Shown piece after piece: positions 30,845 through 37,026 of a stretch of DNA of 37,026 bases. The position numbers and the translations under genes were made by a program. Position 1 is the first letter of the stretch. Each line of letters starts with the position of its first letter. The notes under the pieces are model-generated. The model saw only the letters and a program-made list of their open reading frames with translations, made no database searches and had not been told where the DNA came from. Origin of the DNA: Micromonospora sicca (GTDB lineage Bacteria > Actinomycetota > Actinomycetes > Mycobacteriales > Micromonosporaceae); the NCBI RefSeq assembly GCF_003172935.1, contig NZ_QGKS01000268.1, positions 1 through 37,026 on the forward strand. The letters run 5' to 3'.

Positions 30845-31264
30845 TTACAGACTGCCCCGGCGTACCACCCACTCGGTGGGCTGGCCGGTGAGCGCCGCGA
30901 TGCGGTCGTAGTCCGCGTCGTAGTGCAGCACCGTCGCGCCGTGCGTTTCAGCGGTCGCCGCGATGATCAGATCTGGCAGGCGAAAGTTGCGGTGCTGACT
31001 GTCCGCCGCGAGCATCCGGTGGACGGCCAGCGCCCGGTCCATCGCGGCAGCCGTCACATCCATCCACCGGTGCCCGTGCAGTGCCTGCCAGAGGATCTCG
31101 TAACCCTTCGGGTGGGGCGCGTTGTTCAGATATTCGAGCGAGGCGATCTGGCTGGCGGCCAGGCGCCCCTCGGCCAGCAGCGTCTCGAACCGGCGTCGAA
31201 CGGCGGGATGGCGGCCCTGGAGGACGTAGACCGAGGTGTCCGCCAGATAGACCTGACCGGCCAT
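30845..31264 (-). CDS. vapC: PIN-domain toxin, VapC-like
   Basis: The protein (139 aa) keeps the acidic residues of PIN-domain RNases: an N-terminal Asp (YLADTSVY), a Glu in helix 2 (SLEYLNN), and C-terminal Asp residues (FRLPDLIIAATAE, HYDADYDRIAA). VapC toxins cut tRNA or rRNA and are held in check by VapB. The gene overlaps the stop of the antitoxin gene. ATG 31264 (1-nt overlap, TGATG) and GTG 31267 (4-nt overlap) are both possible starts. Length is typical. The target RNA is unknown. Confidence 0.88.
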   Translation of the reverse strand: MAGQVYLADTSVYVLQGRHPAVRRRFETLLAEGRLAASQIASLEYLNNAPHPKGYEILWQALHGHRWMDVTAAAMDRALAVHRMLAADSQHRNFRLPDLIIAATAETHGATVLHYDADYDRIAALTGQPTEWVVRRGSL

Positions 31265-31518
31265 CACGCCGCGTCTGCGTCCCGGGCGTTCTCCGCCAGC
31301 CGGCTCAGGTCCCGTCCGCCGCCGTACCGCCAGGCCTCGGCCGACTCGCCGAAGTCCGTCTCCACCTGGTCGAAGGCCGCCACGATCTCCTTGGCCTGAC
31401 GGCGCACGGCGATGGCGTGGAGGGCGGCGTTGATGGTCGCCACCGTGGTGTCGGTGCCCAGCACCTCACGGGCGGCGTCGAGCCACTCGTCGTTGACGTC
31501 CACGGTGATGCGCGTCAT
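31264..31518 (-). CDS. vapB: VapB-like antitoxin
   Basis: The 84-aa protein starts MTRITVDVNDEWLDAAREVLGT, the ribbon-helix-helix beginning of VapB/DUF2191-type antitoxins, then TTVATINAALHAIAVRRQ. A flexible C-terminus (AWRYGGGRDLSRLAEN) would wrap round the toxin. AGGGGC lies just before ATG 31518. It is directly upstream of and overlaps the PIN-domain toxin. Such complexes usually repress their own promoter; no clear operator was identified by eye. Confidence 0.87.
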   Translation of the reverse strand: MTRITVDVNDEWLDAAREVLGTDTTVATINAALHAIAVRRQAKEIVAAFDQVETDFGESAEAWRYGGGRDLSRLAENARDADAA

Positions 31519-31581
31519 GCCCCTGACCCCAGACCACCGGTTGAGGCCCGATAGCACCACAAGTTGCGGCGATCTGGTGCG

Positions 31582-31773
31582 TCAGCGGGCGCTGAGGCCG
31601 CGCCGGGTGGCGGCGGGCGGCAGTGCGTTCAGCTCGGCCCAGGAGAGTGTGGCGTCCCTCCGAACCTCCCGGTACGGCGGCTGCGCCGGGAACCGCCCGG
31701 CGGCCTCGGCCGCCCGCCAGCTCCGCTCGGTGTCCTGCTGGTACCGGTCATTCGGCTGATTCGGCATGACCAT
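31582..31773 (-). CDS. Small hypothetical protein, 63 aa
   Basis: ATG 31773 (GGGA five nt upstream) or ATG 31767 starts a short hydrophilic protein (PNQPNDRYQQDTERSWRAAEAAG, LSWAELNALPPAATRRG). Aromatic and charged residues are spaced as in real small proteins. Upstream (31774-31831) lies an unusually AT-rich patch for this genome (about 31785-31815), a plausible promoter. Function unknown. Confidence 0.55.
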   Translation of the reverse strand: MVMPNQPNDRYQQDTERSWRAAEAAGRFPAQPPYREVRRDATLSWAELNALPPAATRRGLSAR

Positions 31774-31831
31774 TACCGTCCCAGAGAAAGTTGTACATGT
31801 ATGGAAATAGATATGACGCTCGATCGATGCG

Positions 31832-32620
31832 TCAGGTTCCCGCGGCCGGCAACCGGACCACGAACCGGCAGCCATCGGCGATGTTCTGGACGTCTACCCG
31901 CCCGCCGTGCGCCTCAATCAGCCCGCGCACGATCGCCAGCCCCAGCCCGCCCGATCCCTCCCCGCCGCCGTTGCCCGGGCGCGGGGTCCGCGCCGGCTCC
32001 CCCCGGAACGCCACGTCGAAGAGGCGGGGCAGGTCCGCCTCGGGGATGCCGCCGCAGGTGTCCGCCACCGCCAGCCAGGCGGTGTCCGCGTCCCGGCCGG
32101 CGTCCACCCGGACCGTGCCGTCCTCCGGCGTGTAGCGGACCGCGTTCAGCAGCAGGTTGCCGACCGCCCGGGCCAGCTCCGGCTCGCTGGCGGTCACCGT
32201 CGGCCAGCCCGACTCGGCGGCGACCAGCCGGATCCGCCGGGCCGCGGCAAGCGGGGCGGTGCTCGCGAGGGCGTCGGAGACCACATCGCCCAGCGGCACC
32301 GCGGACAGCGACAGCCGCAGCGCGCCCGCGTTGATCCGGGACAGCTCGAACAGGTCGTCGACCAGCCGGGTCATCCGGTCGGTCTCCACCCGGATCCGGC
32401 GGTGGTACTCGTCGACCGTGTCCGGGTCGCGGACCACCCGGTCCTCCAGCGCCTCGGCCATCGCGCGCAGCCCGGCCAGCGGCGTACGCAGGTCGTGCGA
32501 GACCCAGGCGACCAGGTCCCGGCGGCCCTTCTCGATCCGCCGCTCCCGCTCCCGCGCCTGGTCCGCCCAGACCGCCGCCGCGGCCAGCGCCGCCCCGAAG
32601 ATCAGCGCCAGGTCACGCAT
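31832..32620 (-). CDS. Short membrane sensor histidine kinase
   Basis: The 262-aa protein has one N-terminal hydrophobic segment (about 3-19) and no periplasmic sensor domain. The HisKA dimerisation helix follows ([15 protein letters not shown], phospho-acceptor His in about residues 40-45), then HATPase_c with N box ([14 protein letters not shown]), G1 (DTCGGIPE), F box (LFDVAF) and G2 ([10 protein letters not shown]). It overlaps the end of the response-regulator gene by 8 nt, so the two are one operon. Lacking its own sensor, it may read a partner membrane protein or a cytoplasmic cue. Confidence 0.93.
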   Translation of the reverse strand: MRDLALIFGAALAAAAVWADQARERERRIEKGRRDLVAWVSHDLRTPLAGLRAMAEALEDRVVRDPDTVDEYHRRIRVETDRMTRLVDDLFELSRINAGALRLSLSAVPLGDVVSDALASTAPLAAARRIRLVAAESGWPTVTASEPELARAVGNLLLNAVRYTPEDGTVRVDAGRDADTAWLAVADTCGGIPEADLPRLFDVAFRGEPARTPRPGNGGGEGSGGLGLAIVRGLIEAHGGRVDVQNIADGCRFVVRLPAAGT

Positions 32621-33305
32621 CGGCCGGCTCGTAGCGGTAGCCGACGCCCCAGACGGTGACGATCCGCCGGGGGTTCGCCGGGTCGGCCTCGATCTTCTCC
32701 CGCAGCCGGCGGACGTGGACGGTGACGGTGGACTGGTCGCCGAAGCTCCAGCCCCAGACCCGGTCCAGCAGCTCCGCCCGGCGGAACGCCCGCGCCGGAT
32801 GCCGCATCAGGTGGGCCAGCAGGTCGAACTCGCGCAGGGTGAGAGTCAGCTCCCGGCCGTGCAGGCGGGCCACCCGAGGACCCGTCTGCACCTCCAGGCC
32901 GTCGTCGGTCAGCACCTCCGGCGGCGTGACCGGTTCCCCGCCGGCCCGGCGCAGCACCGAGCGCACCCGCAGCACCAGCTCGCGAGGGGAGAACGGCTTG
33001 CTCAGGTAGTCGTCCGCGCCCAGCTGGAGGCCGAGGATCCGGTCGGCCTCGTCGCCACGCGCGGTCAGCATCACGATGGGTACGCCGTCCGGCCGCTCCC
33101 GCAGCCGGCGGCAGACCTCCAGCCCGTCCAGCACCGGCAGCATCAGGTCGAGCACGACCAGGTGCGGTGGTTGCCGCGCCACGGCGGCCAGCGCGGCGGC
33201 CCCGTCGCCGACGTGGTCGACCTGGTAGCCGGCGTGCTCCAGGTACCGGCAGACCACGTCGCTGACCGTCCGGTCGTCGTCGACCACCAGCACCCGCTGC
33301 GCCAC
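32613..33305 (-). CDS. OmpR/PhoB-family response regulator
   Basis: The 230-aa protein has a receiver domain (acidic pocket VVDDDRTV, phospho-acceptor Asp in [17 protein letters not shown], Lys in YLSKPFSP) and a C-terminal winged helix ([43 protein letters not shown]). The stop overlaps the histidine-kinase start. 65 nt before its ATG is a CGTAAGG motif (33370-33376, minus strand) also found as a repeated element before the GT2 operon, so self-regulation and control of the neighbouring glycan genes is plausible. Confidence 0.95.
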   Translation of the reverse strand: MAQRVLVVDDDRTVSDVVCRYLEHAGYQVDHVGDGAAALAAVARQPPHLVVLDLMLPVLDGLEVCRRLRERPDGVPIVMLTARGDEADRILGLQLGADDYLSKPFSPRELVLRVRSVLRRAGGEPVTPPEVLTDDGLEVQTGPRVARLHGRELTLTLREFDLLAHLMRHPARAFRRAELLDRVWGWSFGDQSTVTVHVRRLREKIEADPANPRRIVTVWGVGYRYEPADA

Positions 33306-33409
33306 CGGCGTACCTCCCCCTGGTGCGCCCAGCGTATCGGCGGGTGGATCAGCCGATCCATTGCGAGGTCCTTACGGTCCGCCGGTCCGCCCGAAGCTTC
33401 CGCGGCCGG

Positions 33410-34834
33410 TCAGGACACGGTCCAGAGCAGGTGGTTGACCGCCAGCGCGGTGACCCCCTGCCCGGCCAGCCACCAGCGCCGGTCGCCGGCCGGGAGCCGG
33501 GCGACGGCGACCAGCAGCCAGACCGCGAAGGGCAGCCAGATCCGTTCCACCTCGGCCTTGGAGAGCCCGGACACGTCGGCGGCGGCCACGGTCAGCGCGG
33601 CGGCCAGCGACAGCCAGACTGCGGGCCCGGTACGGACGTCGGTCGGGGCGGTGGCCGGGGCGGCGGCGTCGATCGGGGCGTCGGCGTCGGCCGGGGCGGT
33701 GGTCCGGGTGGATCCGTGGGTGAGCGGGGCGATCCGGGCGCGGGCCGTGGCCAGCGCCGGGCGGAGGGTGCGGGCCAGGGCCGGGCCCGCCACCGGGCCC
33801 GTGCTGAGCAGCAGCGCGGCCAGGTTCGCCCAGACCCAGTAGGCGTACGGGCGGTCCGCCGCCCAGCCCTGGTAGTAGCGCCGCACGACCAGGTGGTACC
33901 CGTCGAGCCACCAGAAGCCGTAGCCGACGAACACGGCGGTCACCGCGGCCACGCCCAGCCCGGCGGTGCACAGCGCGCGGATCCGGTCGGCGGACCGCAG
34001 CGCCAGCACGGTCAACGCCAGCAGCCCGGCCAGCACCAGCCCGTACGACAGGTGCAGGGCGACGCCGAGCAGCAGCCCGCCCACCCCGGGCGCCCAGCGC
34101 CCCGGGCGGGCCAGCAGGGCGAGCCCGGCGGCCACCACGGCGGCGAAGATCCCGTCGGCGGAGGCGCCCGCCCAGACCGCGCCGGGCAGCAGCACCAGGA
34201 ACGGCAGCACCGCGCGGGCGGCCGGTTCGTCGCCGAGCGCCCGCAGTGTCAGCGGCACCGAGACGGTGACCGTCGCCCCGACCAGGACGCAGGCCAACGC
34301 CGCAGCCGTGCCGTTGCCGAGACCGATCCGGTCCAGCCCGACGAAGACCAGCAGCGCGCCCGGTGGGTGCCCAGCGGTGTGGGTGGACCAGGAGTCGGGC
34401 CGGAAGTCGAGGATCCGCTCGGTGAAGCCGGCCAGCATGGTGGGCAAGTCCCGCACCCGGGGCACCTCGTGCAGGTACTCCGCCTGCACGGTGAGCCGCT
34501 CGGTCAGCCCGGCTCGCCAGCCGTCCACCAGGGCCAGCGACAGCGTCCACGCGACCGTGGCGAGCCAGCCGGCGGCCAGCAGCCACGGCCAGGGCAGTCG
34601 ACGGGCGAGGTGCGGGCCGCGTGCCACCACGCCGCCGGCGAGCAGGACGGCCGGCAGGGTGCCCCAGCCGAAGTGCGGTCGCCAGGTGGCGTAGAGCGGC
34701 GCGGCGTCGGCGTGCAGCCCGGCGTCGTGGTGGTTGAGCACGGCGCCGACCGCCACCGCCGCGGCCAGCAGCGCCGCCTCGACGGCGAGCACGGTCAGGT
34801 CCCGGCGGCGGCCGGCGGTCAGGTGGCGGGTCAT
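33410..34834 (-). CDS. GT-C-type membrane glycosyltransferase-like protein
   Basis: The 474-aa protein has about eleven membrane helices. The first large outside loop contains HHDAGLHADAAPLYATWRPHFGWGT and later WSTHTAGHPPGALL. Acidic residues and aromatic motifs in outer loops are typical of GT-C enzymes, which use polyprenyl-linked sugars outside the membrane. A disordered Ala/Thr/Pro segment (around TTAPADADAPIDAAAPATAP) sits in a cytoplasmic loop. It is divergent from the GT2 operon (149-nt gap) and upstream of the two-component genes on the same strand. The sugar and acceptor are unknown. Confidence 0.82.
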   Translation of the reverse strand: MTRHLTAGRRRDLTVLAVEAALLAAAVAVGAVLNHHDAGLHADAAPLYATWRPHFGWGTLPAVLLAGGVVARGPHLARRLPWPWLLAAGWLATVAWTLSLALVDGWRAGLTERLTVQAEYLHEVPRVRDLPTMLAGFTERILDFRPDSWSTHTAGHPPGALLVFVGLDRIGLGNGTAAALACVLVGATVTVSVPLTLRALGDEPAARAVLPFLVLLPGAVWAGASADGIFAAVVAAGLALLARPGRWAPGVGGLLLGVALHLSYGLVLAGLLALTVLALRSADRIRALCTAGLGVAAVTAVFVGYGFWWLDGYHLVVRRYYQGWAADRPYAYWVWANLAALLLSTGPVAGPALARTLRPALATARARIAPLTHGSTRTTAPADADAPIDAAAPATAPTDVRTGPAVWLSLAAALTVAAADVSGLSKAEVERIWLPFAVWLLVAVARLPAGDRRWWLAGQGVTALAVNHLLWTVS

Positions 34835-34901
34835 GGTGACCGCCGAGGCTACGGCCGCCTGCCCGGTGGTCGGAAGCGCCCGGACGGGGACGTCAGCGAC
34901 T

Positions 34902-34936
34902 CGTAAGGAACCGTTGCGGCGTAAGGGTTCCGTAAC
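34902..34936. promoter_or_regulatory. Repeated CGTAA motifs in the divergent GT-C/GT2 promoter region
   Basis: CGTAAGG at 34902-34908 and 34920-34926 and CGTAAC at 34931-34936, with spacings of 18 and 11 nt. An overlapping inverted pair GGAACC / GGTTCC is also present. An 11-nt step is what OmpR-type regulators often use. The same heptamer lies before the response-regulator gene. Operator role is inferred. Confidence 0.4.
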
Positions 34937-34983
34937 CCCGACGCGGTCCCGGAGCGGGGCCGGGTCGGCCTAGCGTCCCGGGC

Positions 34984-35757
34984 ATGGAGACAGAGGTCGA
35001 CGTGGTGCTGCCGTGCCTGGACGAGGCGGCCGCCCTGCCCGGTGTGCTCGCCGGACTGCCGCCCGGCTACCGCGCCGTCGTGGTGGACAACGGCTCCACC
35101 GACGGCTCGCCCGAGGTGGCCGCCGCGCACGGCGCCCGGGTGGTGCACGAACCCCGGCGCGGCTACGGCGCCGCCGTCCACACCGGACTGCTCGCCGCCC
35201 GCACCGAGCTGGTCTGCGTGCTGGACGCGGACGGCTCGTTCGACCCGGGGGAGTTGCCCAGGCTGGCCGGGCCGGTGCTGGCGGGGCGGGCCGACCTGGT
35301 CGCCGGGCGCCGCCGGCCGGTCACCCGCGCCGCCTGGCCGTGGCACGCCCGCGCCGGCAACGCGCTCCTCGCGGCCGGGCTGCGCCGCCGGGGCGTACCG
35401 GTGCACGACCTGAGCCCGATCCGGGTGGCCCGCCGGGCGGCGCTGTTGGACCTCGGCGTCGCGGACCGCGCCTTCGGCTACCCGCTGGAGCTGCTGGTCC
35501 GGGCGGCGGCCGCCGGGTGGCGGATCGTCGAGCTGGACGTGCCGTACGCGCCGCGGGCGGCCGGCACCCGGTCGAAGGTCTCCGGTTCGGTGCGCGGCAC
35601 CGCCCGCGCGGTACGCGACATGACGGCGGTGCTGCGCAGCGGGGTCGCCCCGGTGAGCGCGAGGCCGGAGCCCCGCGATCGCGAACGAAGGGCGGCTCCG
35701 GTGAGCGCGCGGAGTCCAGCGGAGCGGAGGCCCGCTCACGAAGGACGCCCCTCGTGA
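34984..35757 (+). CDS. Family 2 glycosyltransferase (GT-A)
   Basis: The 257-aa protein has a nucleotide-sugar-binding start (VDVVLPCLDEAAALPGVL), VVVDNGSTDGS, the metal-binding DADGSFDPGELP, and a downstream DLSPIRVARRAALLDL segment. It is like polyprenyl-phosphate sugar transferases of the DPM type but without a C-terminal membrane helix. The last about 40 residues are Arg/Pro/Ala-rich and encoded by a DNA repeat (35651-35744), so they are probably not part of the fold. The stop overlaps the next start (GTGA). It is the first gene of a three-gene operon. A nucleotide-diphospho-sugar donor is expected; the product is unknown. Confidence 0.9.
   Translation: METEVDVVLPCLDEAAALPGVLAGLPPGYRAVVVDNGSTDGSPEVAAAHGARVVHEPRRGYGAAVHTGLLAARTELVCVLDADGSFDPGELPRLAGPVLAGRADLVAGRRRPVTRAAWPWHARAGNALLAAGLRRRGVPVHDLSPIRVARRAALLDLGVADRAFGYPLELLVRAAAAGWRIVELDVPYAPRAAGTRSKVSGSVRGTARAVRDMTAVLRSGVAPVSARPEPRDRERRAAPVSARSPAERRPAHEGRPS
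35651..35744 (+). repeat. Two related repeat units in the end of the GT2 gene
   Basis: Each unit begins CGGTGAGCGCG (35651-35661 and 35699-35709) and ends CGAAGG (35686-35691 and 35739-35744). The second CGAAGG supplies the AAGGA ribosome binding site of the next gene. It looks like a dispersed genomic repeat that invaded the intergenic space and extended the upstream reading frame. Confidence 0.55.
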
Positions 35758-36497
35758 CGGTGCTGCTGGTGATGGCGAAGGCGCCGGTGCCGGGCCGGGT
35801 GAAGACCCGGCTCTGCCCACCGCTCGACGCCGAGCGGGCCGCGGCGGTCGCCGCCGCCGCGCTGCTGGACACCCTGGACGCGGTCGGGGCGGTGCCCGGC
35901 GTGACGCCGGTGCTGGCGTACGCCGGCCCGCTCGACCGGGCGGTACGCGGTGCGAAGATCCGGGCCGCGCTGGCCGGCTGGACCCTGCTGCCCCAGCGCG
36001 GCCGGGACCTCGGCGACCGGCTGGCCGCCGCGCACGCCGACGCGGGCCGGGCGTTCCCCGACCGGCCGGTGCTGCAGCTCGGCATGGACACCCCGCAGGT
36101 CGACGCGGACCTGCTCGGCGCGGCCGTGGCGCGGCTGGCCGGTACCGACGCGGTGCTCGGCCCGGCCGCGGACGGCGGCTGGTGGGCGCTGGGGCTGCGC
36201 GATCCGGCCAGGGCGGCGGTGCTGCGGGCGGTGCCGATGTCGACCCCGGTGACCGGCCGGTCGACCCGGGCGGCGCTGGCCGGCCGGGGCCTGCGCGTAG
36301 ACGCCCTGCCGGAGCTCGCCGATGTGGACGAGTGGCCGACGGCCGTCGCCGTGGCCGCCGCCGCGCCGGCCGGTCGCTTCGCGGCGGCGGTACGGGAGAT
36401 CGAGGCTGGTCCGGCCGGCCGCCTCGCCGGAACGCCGTGGGACATCGCCGGCCGGCCGGCGCCGGTCGCGGCCCGCGTGGGTGGGGCCGCCCGGTGA
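35754..36497 (+). CDS. TIGR04282 (DUF2064)-family glycosyltransferase-like protein
   Basis: The 247-aa protein starts TVLLVMAKAPVPGRVKTRLCPP, the signature start of the TIGR04282 family, with a nucleotidyl/glycosyltransferase-A fold. It continues with GRDLGDRLAAAHADA, LQLGMDTPQVDADLL and GPAADGGWWALGL. Members occur beside GT2 proteins in glycan or lipid-carrier operons. GTG 35754 has AAGGA nine nt upstream and overlaps the GT2 stop by 4 nt. It overlaps the methyltransferase start in the same way. The reaction has not been established for the family. Confidence 0.92.
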   Translation: MTVLLVMAKAPVPGRVKTRLCPPLDAERAAAVAAAALLDTLDAVGAVPGVTPVLAYAGPLDRAVRGAKIRAALAGWTLLPQRGRDLGDRLAAAHADAGRAFPDRPVLQLGMDTPQVDADLLGAAVARLAGTDAVLGPAADGGWWALGLRDPARAAVLRAVPMSTPVTGRSTRAALAGRGLRVDALPELADVDEWPTAVAVAAAAPAGRFAAAVREIEAGPAGRLAGTPWDIAGRPAPVAARVGGAAR

Positions 36498-37026
36498 CCG
36501 GGCCGGCGCTGCTCGCCGGGGGCTTCGAGGCCGCGCTGGCCGACCCGGTCGACCGCCCCGGCGAGGGCGGGCACTGGTTGGTGCTCGGTGACCGGGTGCG
36601 GGTGCCGCTGCCGGTGCGCCGGTGGCACGGGCCACCCGAGCCGGCCCTGACCGAGCTGGTGCGGCGGTGTACCGGGCCGACCATCGACCTGGGCTGCGGG
36701 CCCGGCCGGCTGACCGCCGCGCTGGCCGAGCGCGGACTGGTCGCCCTCGGCGTGGACGTGTCGGCGGTCGCCGTCCGGCTGGCCCGGGGCCGGGGCGCGG
36801 CGGCCCTGCGCCGCGACGTCCTCGCGCCGCTGCCCGGCGAGGGACGCTGGGCGCACGCCCTGCTGGTCGACGGCAACATCGGCATCGGTGGGGACCCGGT
36901 ACGCCTGCTGCGCCGCTGCGCCGGCCTGCTGCGTCCCGGCGGCACGGCGCTGGTCGAGCTGGCGCCGCCGGGCGCGGGCCTGTGGCGGGGGCGCGCGTAC
37001 GTCACCTCGGGTCGGCGGCCCGGCGA
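36494..37026 (+). CDS. SAM-dependent methyltransferase, 3' end cut off by window edge
   Basis: GTG 36494 (GTGA overlap with the previous stop) opens a frame running to the window end (177 codons). It has a class I methyltransferase core: motif I TIDLGCGPGRLTAAL, acidic end of strand 2 (ALGVDVSAVAVRLAR), motif post-I region RRDVLAPLP, DGNIGIGGDP and LLRRCAGLLRPGGTALVEL. It is the third gene of the GT2/DUF2064 operon. The substrate is unknown. Confidence 0.9.
   Translation, partial: MTGPALLAGGFEAALADPVDRPGEGGHWLVLGDRVRVPLPVRRWHGPPEPALTELVRRCTGPTIDLGCGPGRLTAALAERGLVALGVDVSAVAVRLARGRGAAALRRDVLAPLPGEGRWAHALLVDGNIGIGGDPVRLLRRCAGLLRPGGTALVELAPPGAGLWRGRAYVTSGRRPG

Noticed and set aside
1..37026. CRISPR arrays or rRNA genes
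   Set aside because: No regularly spaced repeats or rRNA signature stretches were seen on either strand.

Overview
The window is very GC-rich (roughly 70-75% in the core parts), uses GTG starts and 4-nt start/stop overlaps freely, and carries actinobacterial families (oligoribonuclease Orn, lipoprotein L,D-transpeptidases with Ig-like domains, YcnI/CopCD, EccC-type ATPase). Gene content and codon style fit a filamentous actinomycete, most likely Micromonosporaceae (Micromonospora/Salinispora-like); the genus is an inference.

Region 1 (1-9700), chromosomal core. An ECF sigma factor (2296-2883, minus) sits between two transcription units: a minus-strand MauE-like / DsbA-like / membrane-protein operon (2264 to window start), and a plus-strand zinc-finger anti-sigma / CopC-CopD / YcnI operon (2992-6113). 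Both units begin with the same GGAAC-N17-CGAC promoter element, so the sigma factor probably drives both as a copper/redox envelope regulon. A two-TM protein, a GT87 mannosyltransferase-like protein, orn and tRNA-His follow.

Region 2 (9700-12700). Two paralogous L,D-transpeptidase lipoproteins lie in tandem on the minus strand, followed by tRNA-Lys(CTT).

Region 3 (12735-19149). A 6.4-kb integrative element is inserted in the 3' end of tRNA-Lys, bounded by a perfect 45-bp direct repeat. It carries a tyrosine integrase with an N-terminal frameshift, an IS110/IS1111-type insertion sequence with 17-bp inverted ends and a structured 3' non-coding region, and lower-GC cargo: a multi-TM protein, a TIGR02391/Ymh protein with a HEPN-like RNTAAH motif, and a tail-anchored protein. 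No replication or transfer genes are visible.

Region 4 (19150-24430), mosaic accessory DNA. It holds a NUDIX hydrolase, a YdcF/DUF218 protein, an XRE-TPR regulator divergent from a small-gene operon (30-aa peptide with a strong ribosome binding site, 55 aa, 105 aa, radical SAM), and an LPVTG surface protein. The radical SAM gene is frameshifted and loses its 3' end exactly where the surface-protein gene loses its 5' end: a deletion junction.

Region 5 (24480-29254) is the most unusual locus. An EACC1-like small protein is followed 2 nt later by a very large protein joining a caspase-like peptidase to four FtsK/EccC-type ATPase modules. A single in-frame TAG interrupts the caspase domain at codon 53. 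No other type VII secretion genes are present.

Region 6 (29370-37026). A Clp-N/HTH protein sits behind two perfect palindromes that overlap its promoter. Then come a conserved hypothetical, a VapBC-like toxin-antitoxin pair, a small hypothetical, an OmpR-type two-component system, a GT-C membrane glycosyltransferase, and a divergent GT2 / DUF2064 / methyltransferase operon cut by the window end.
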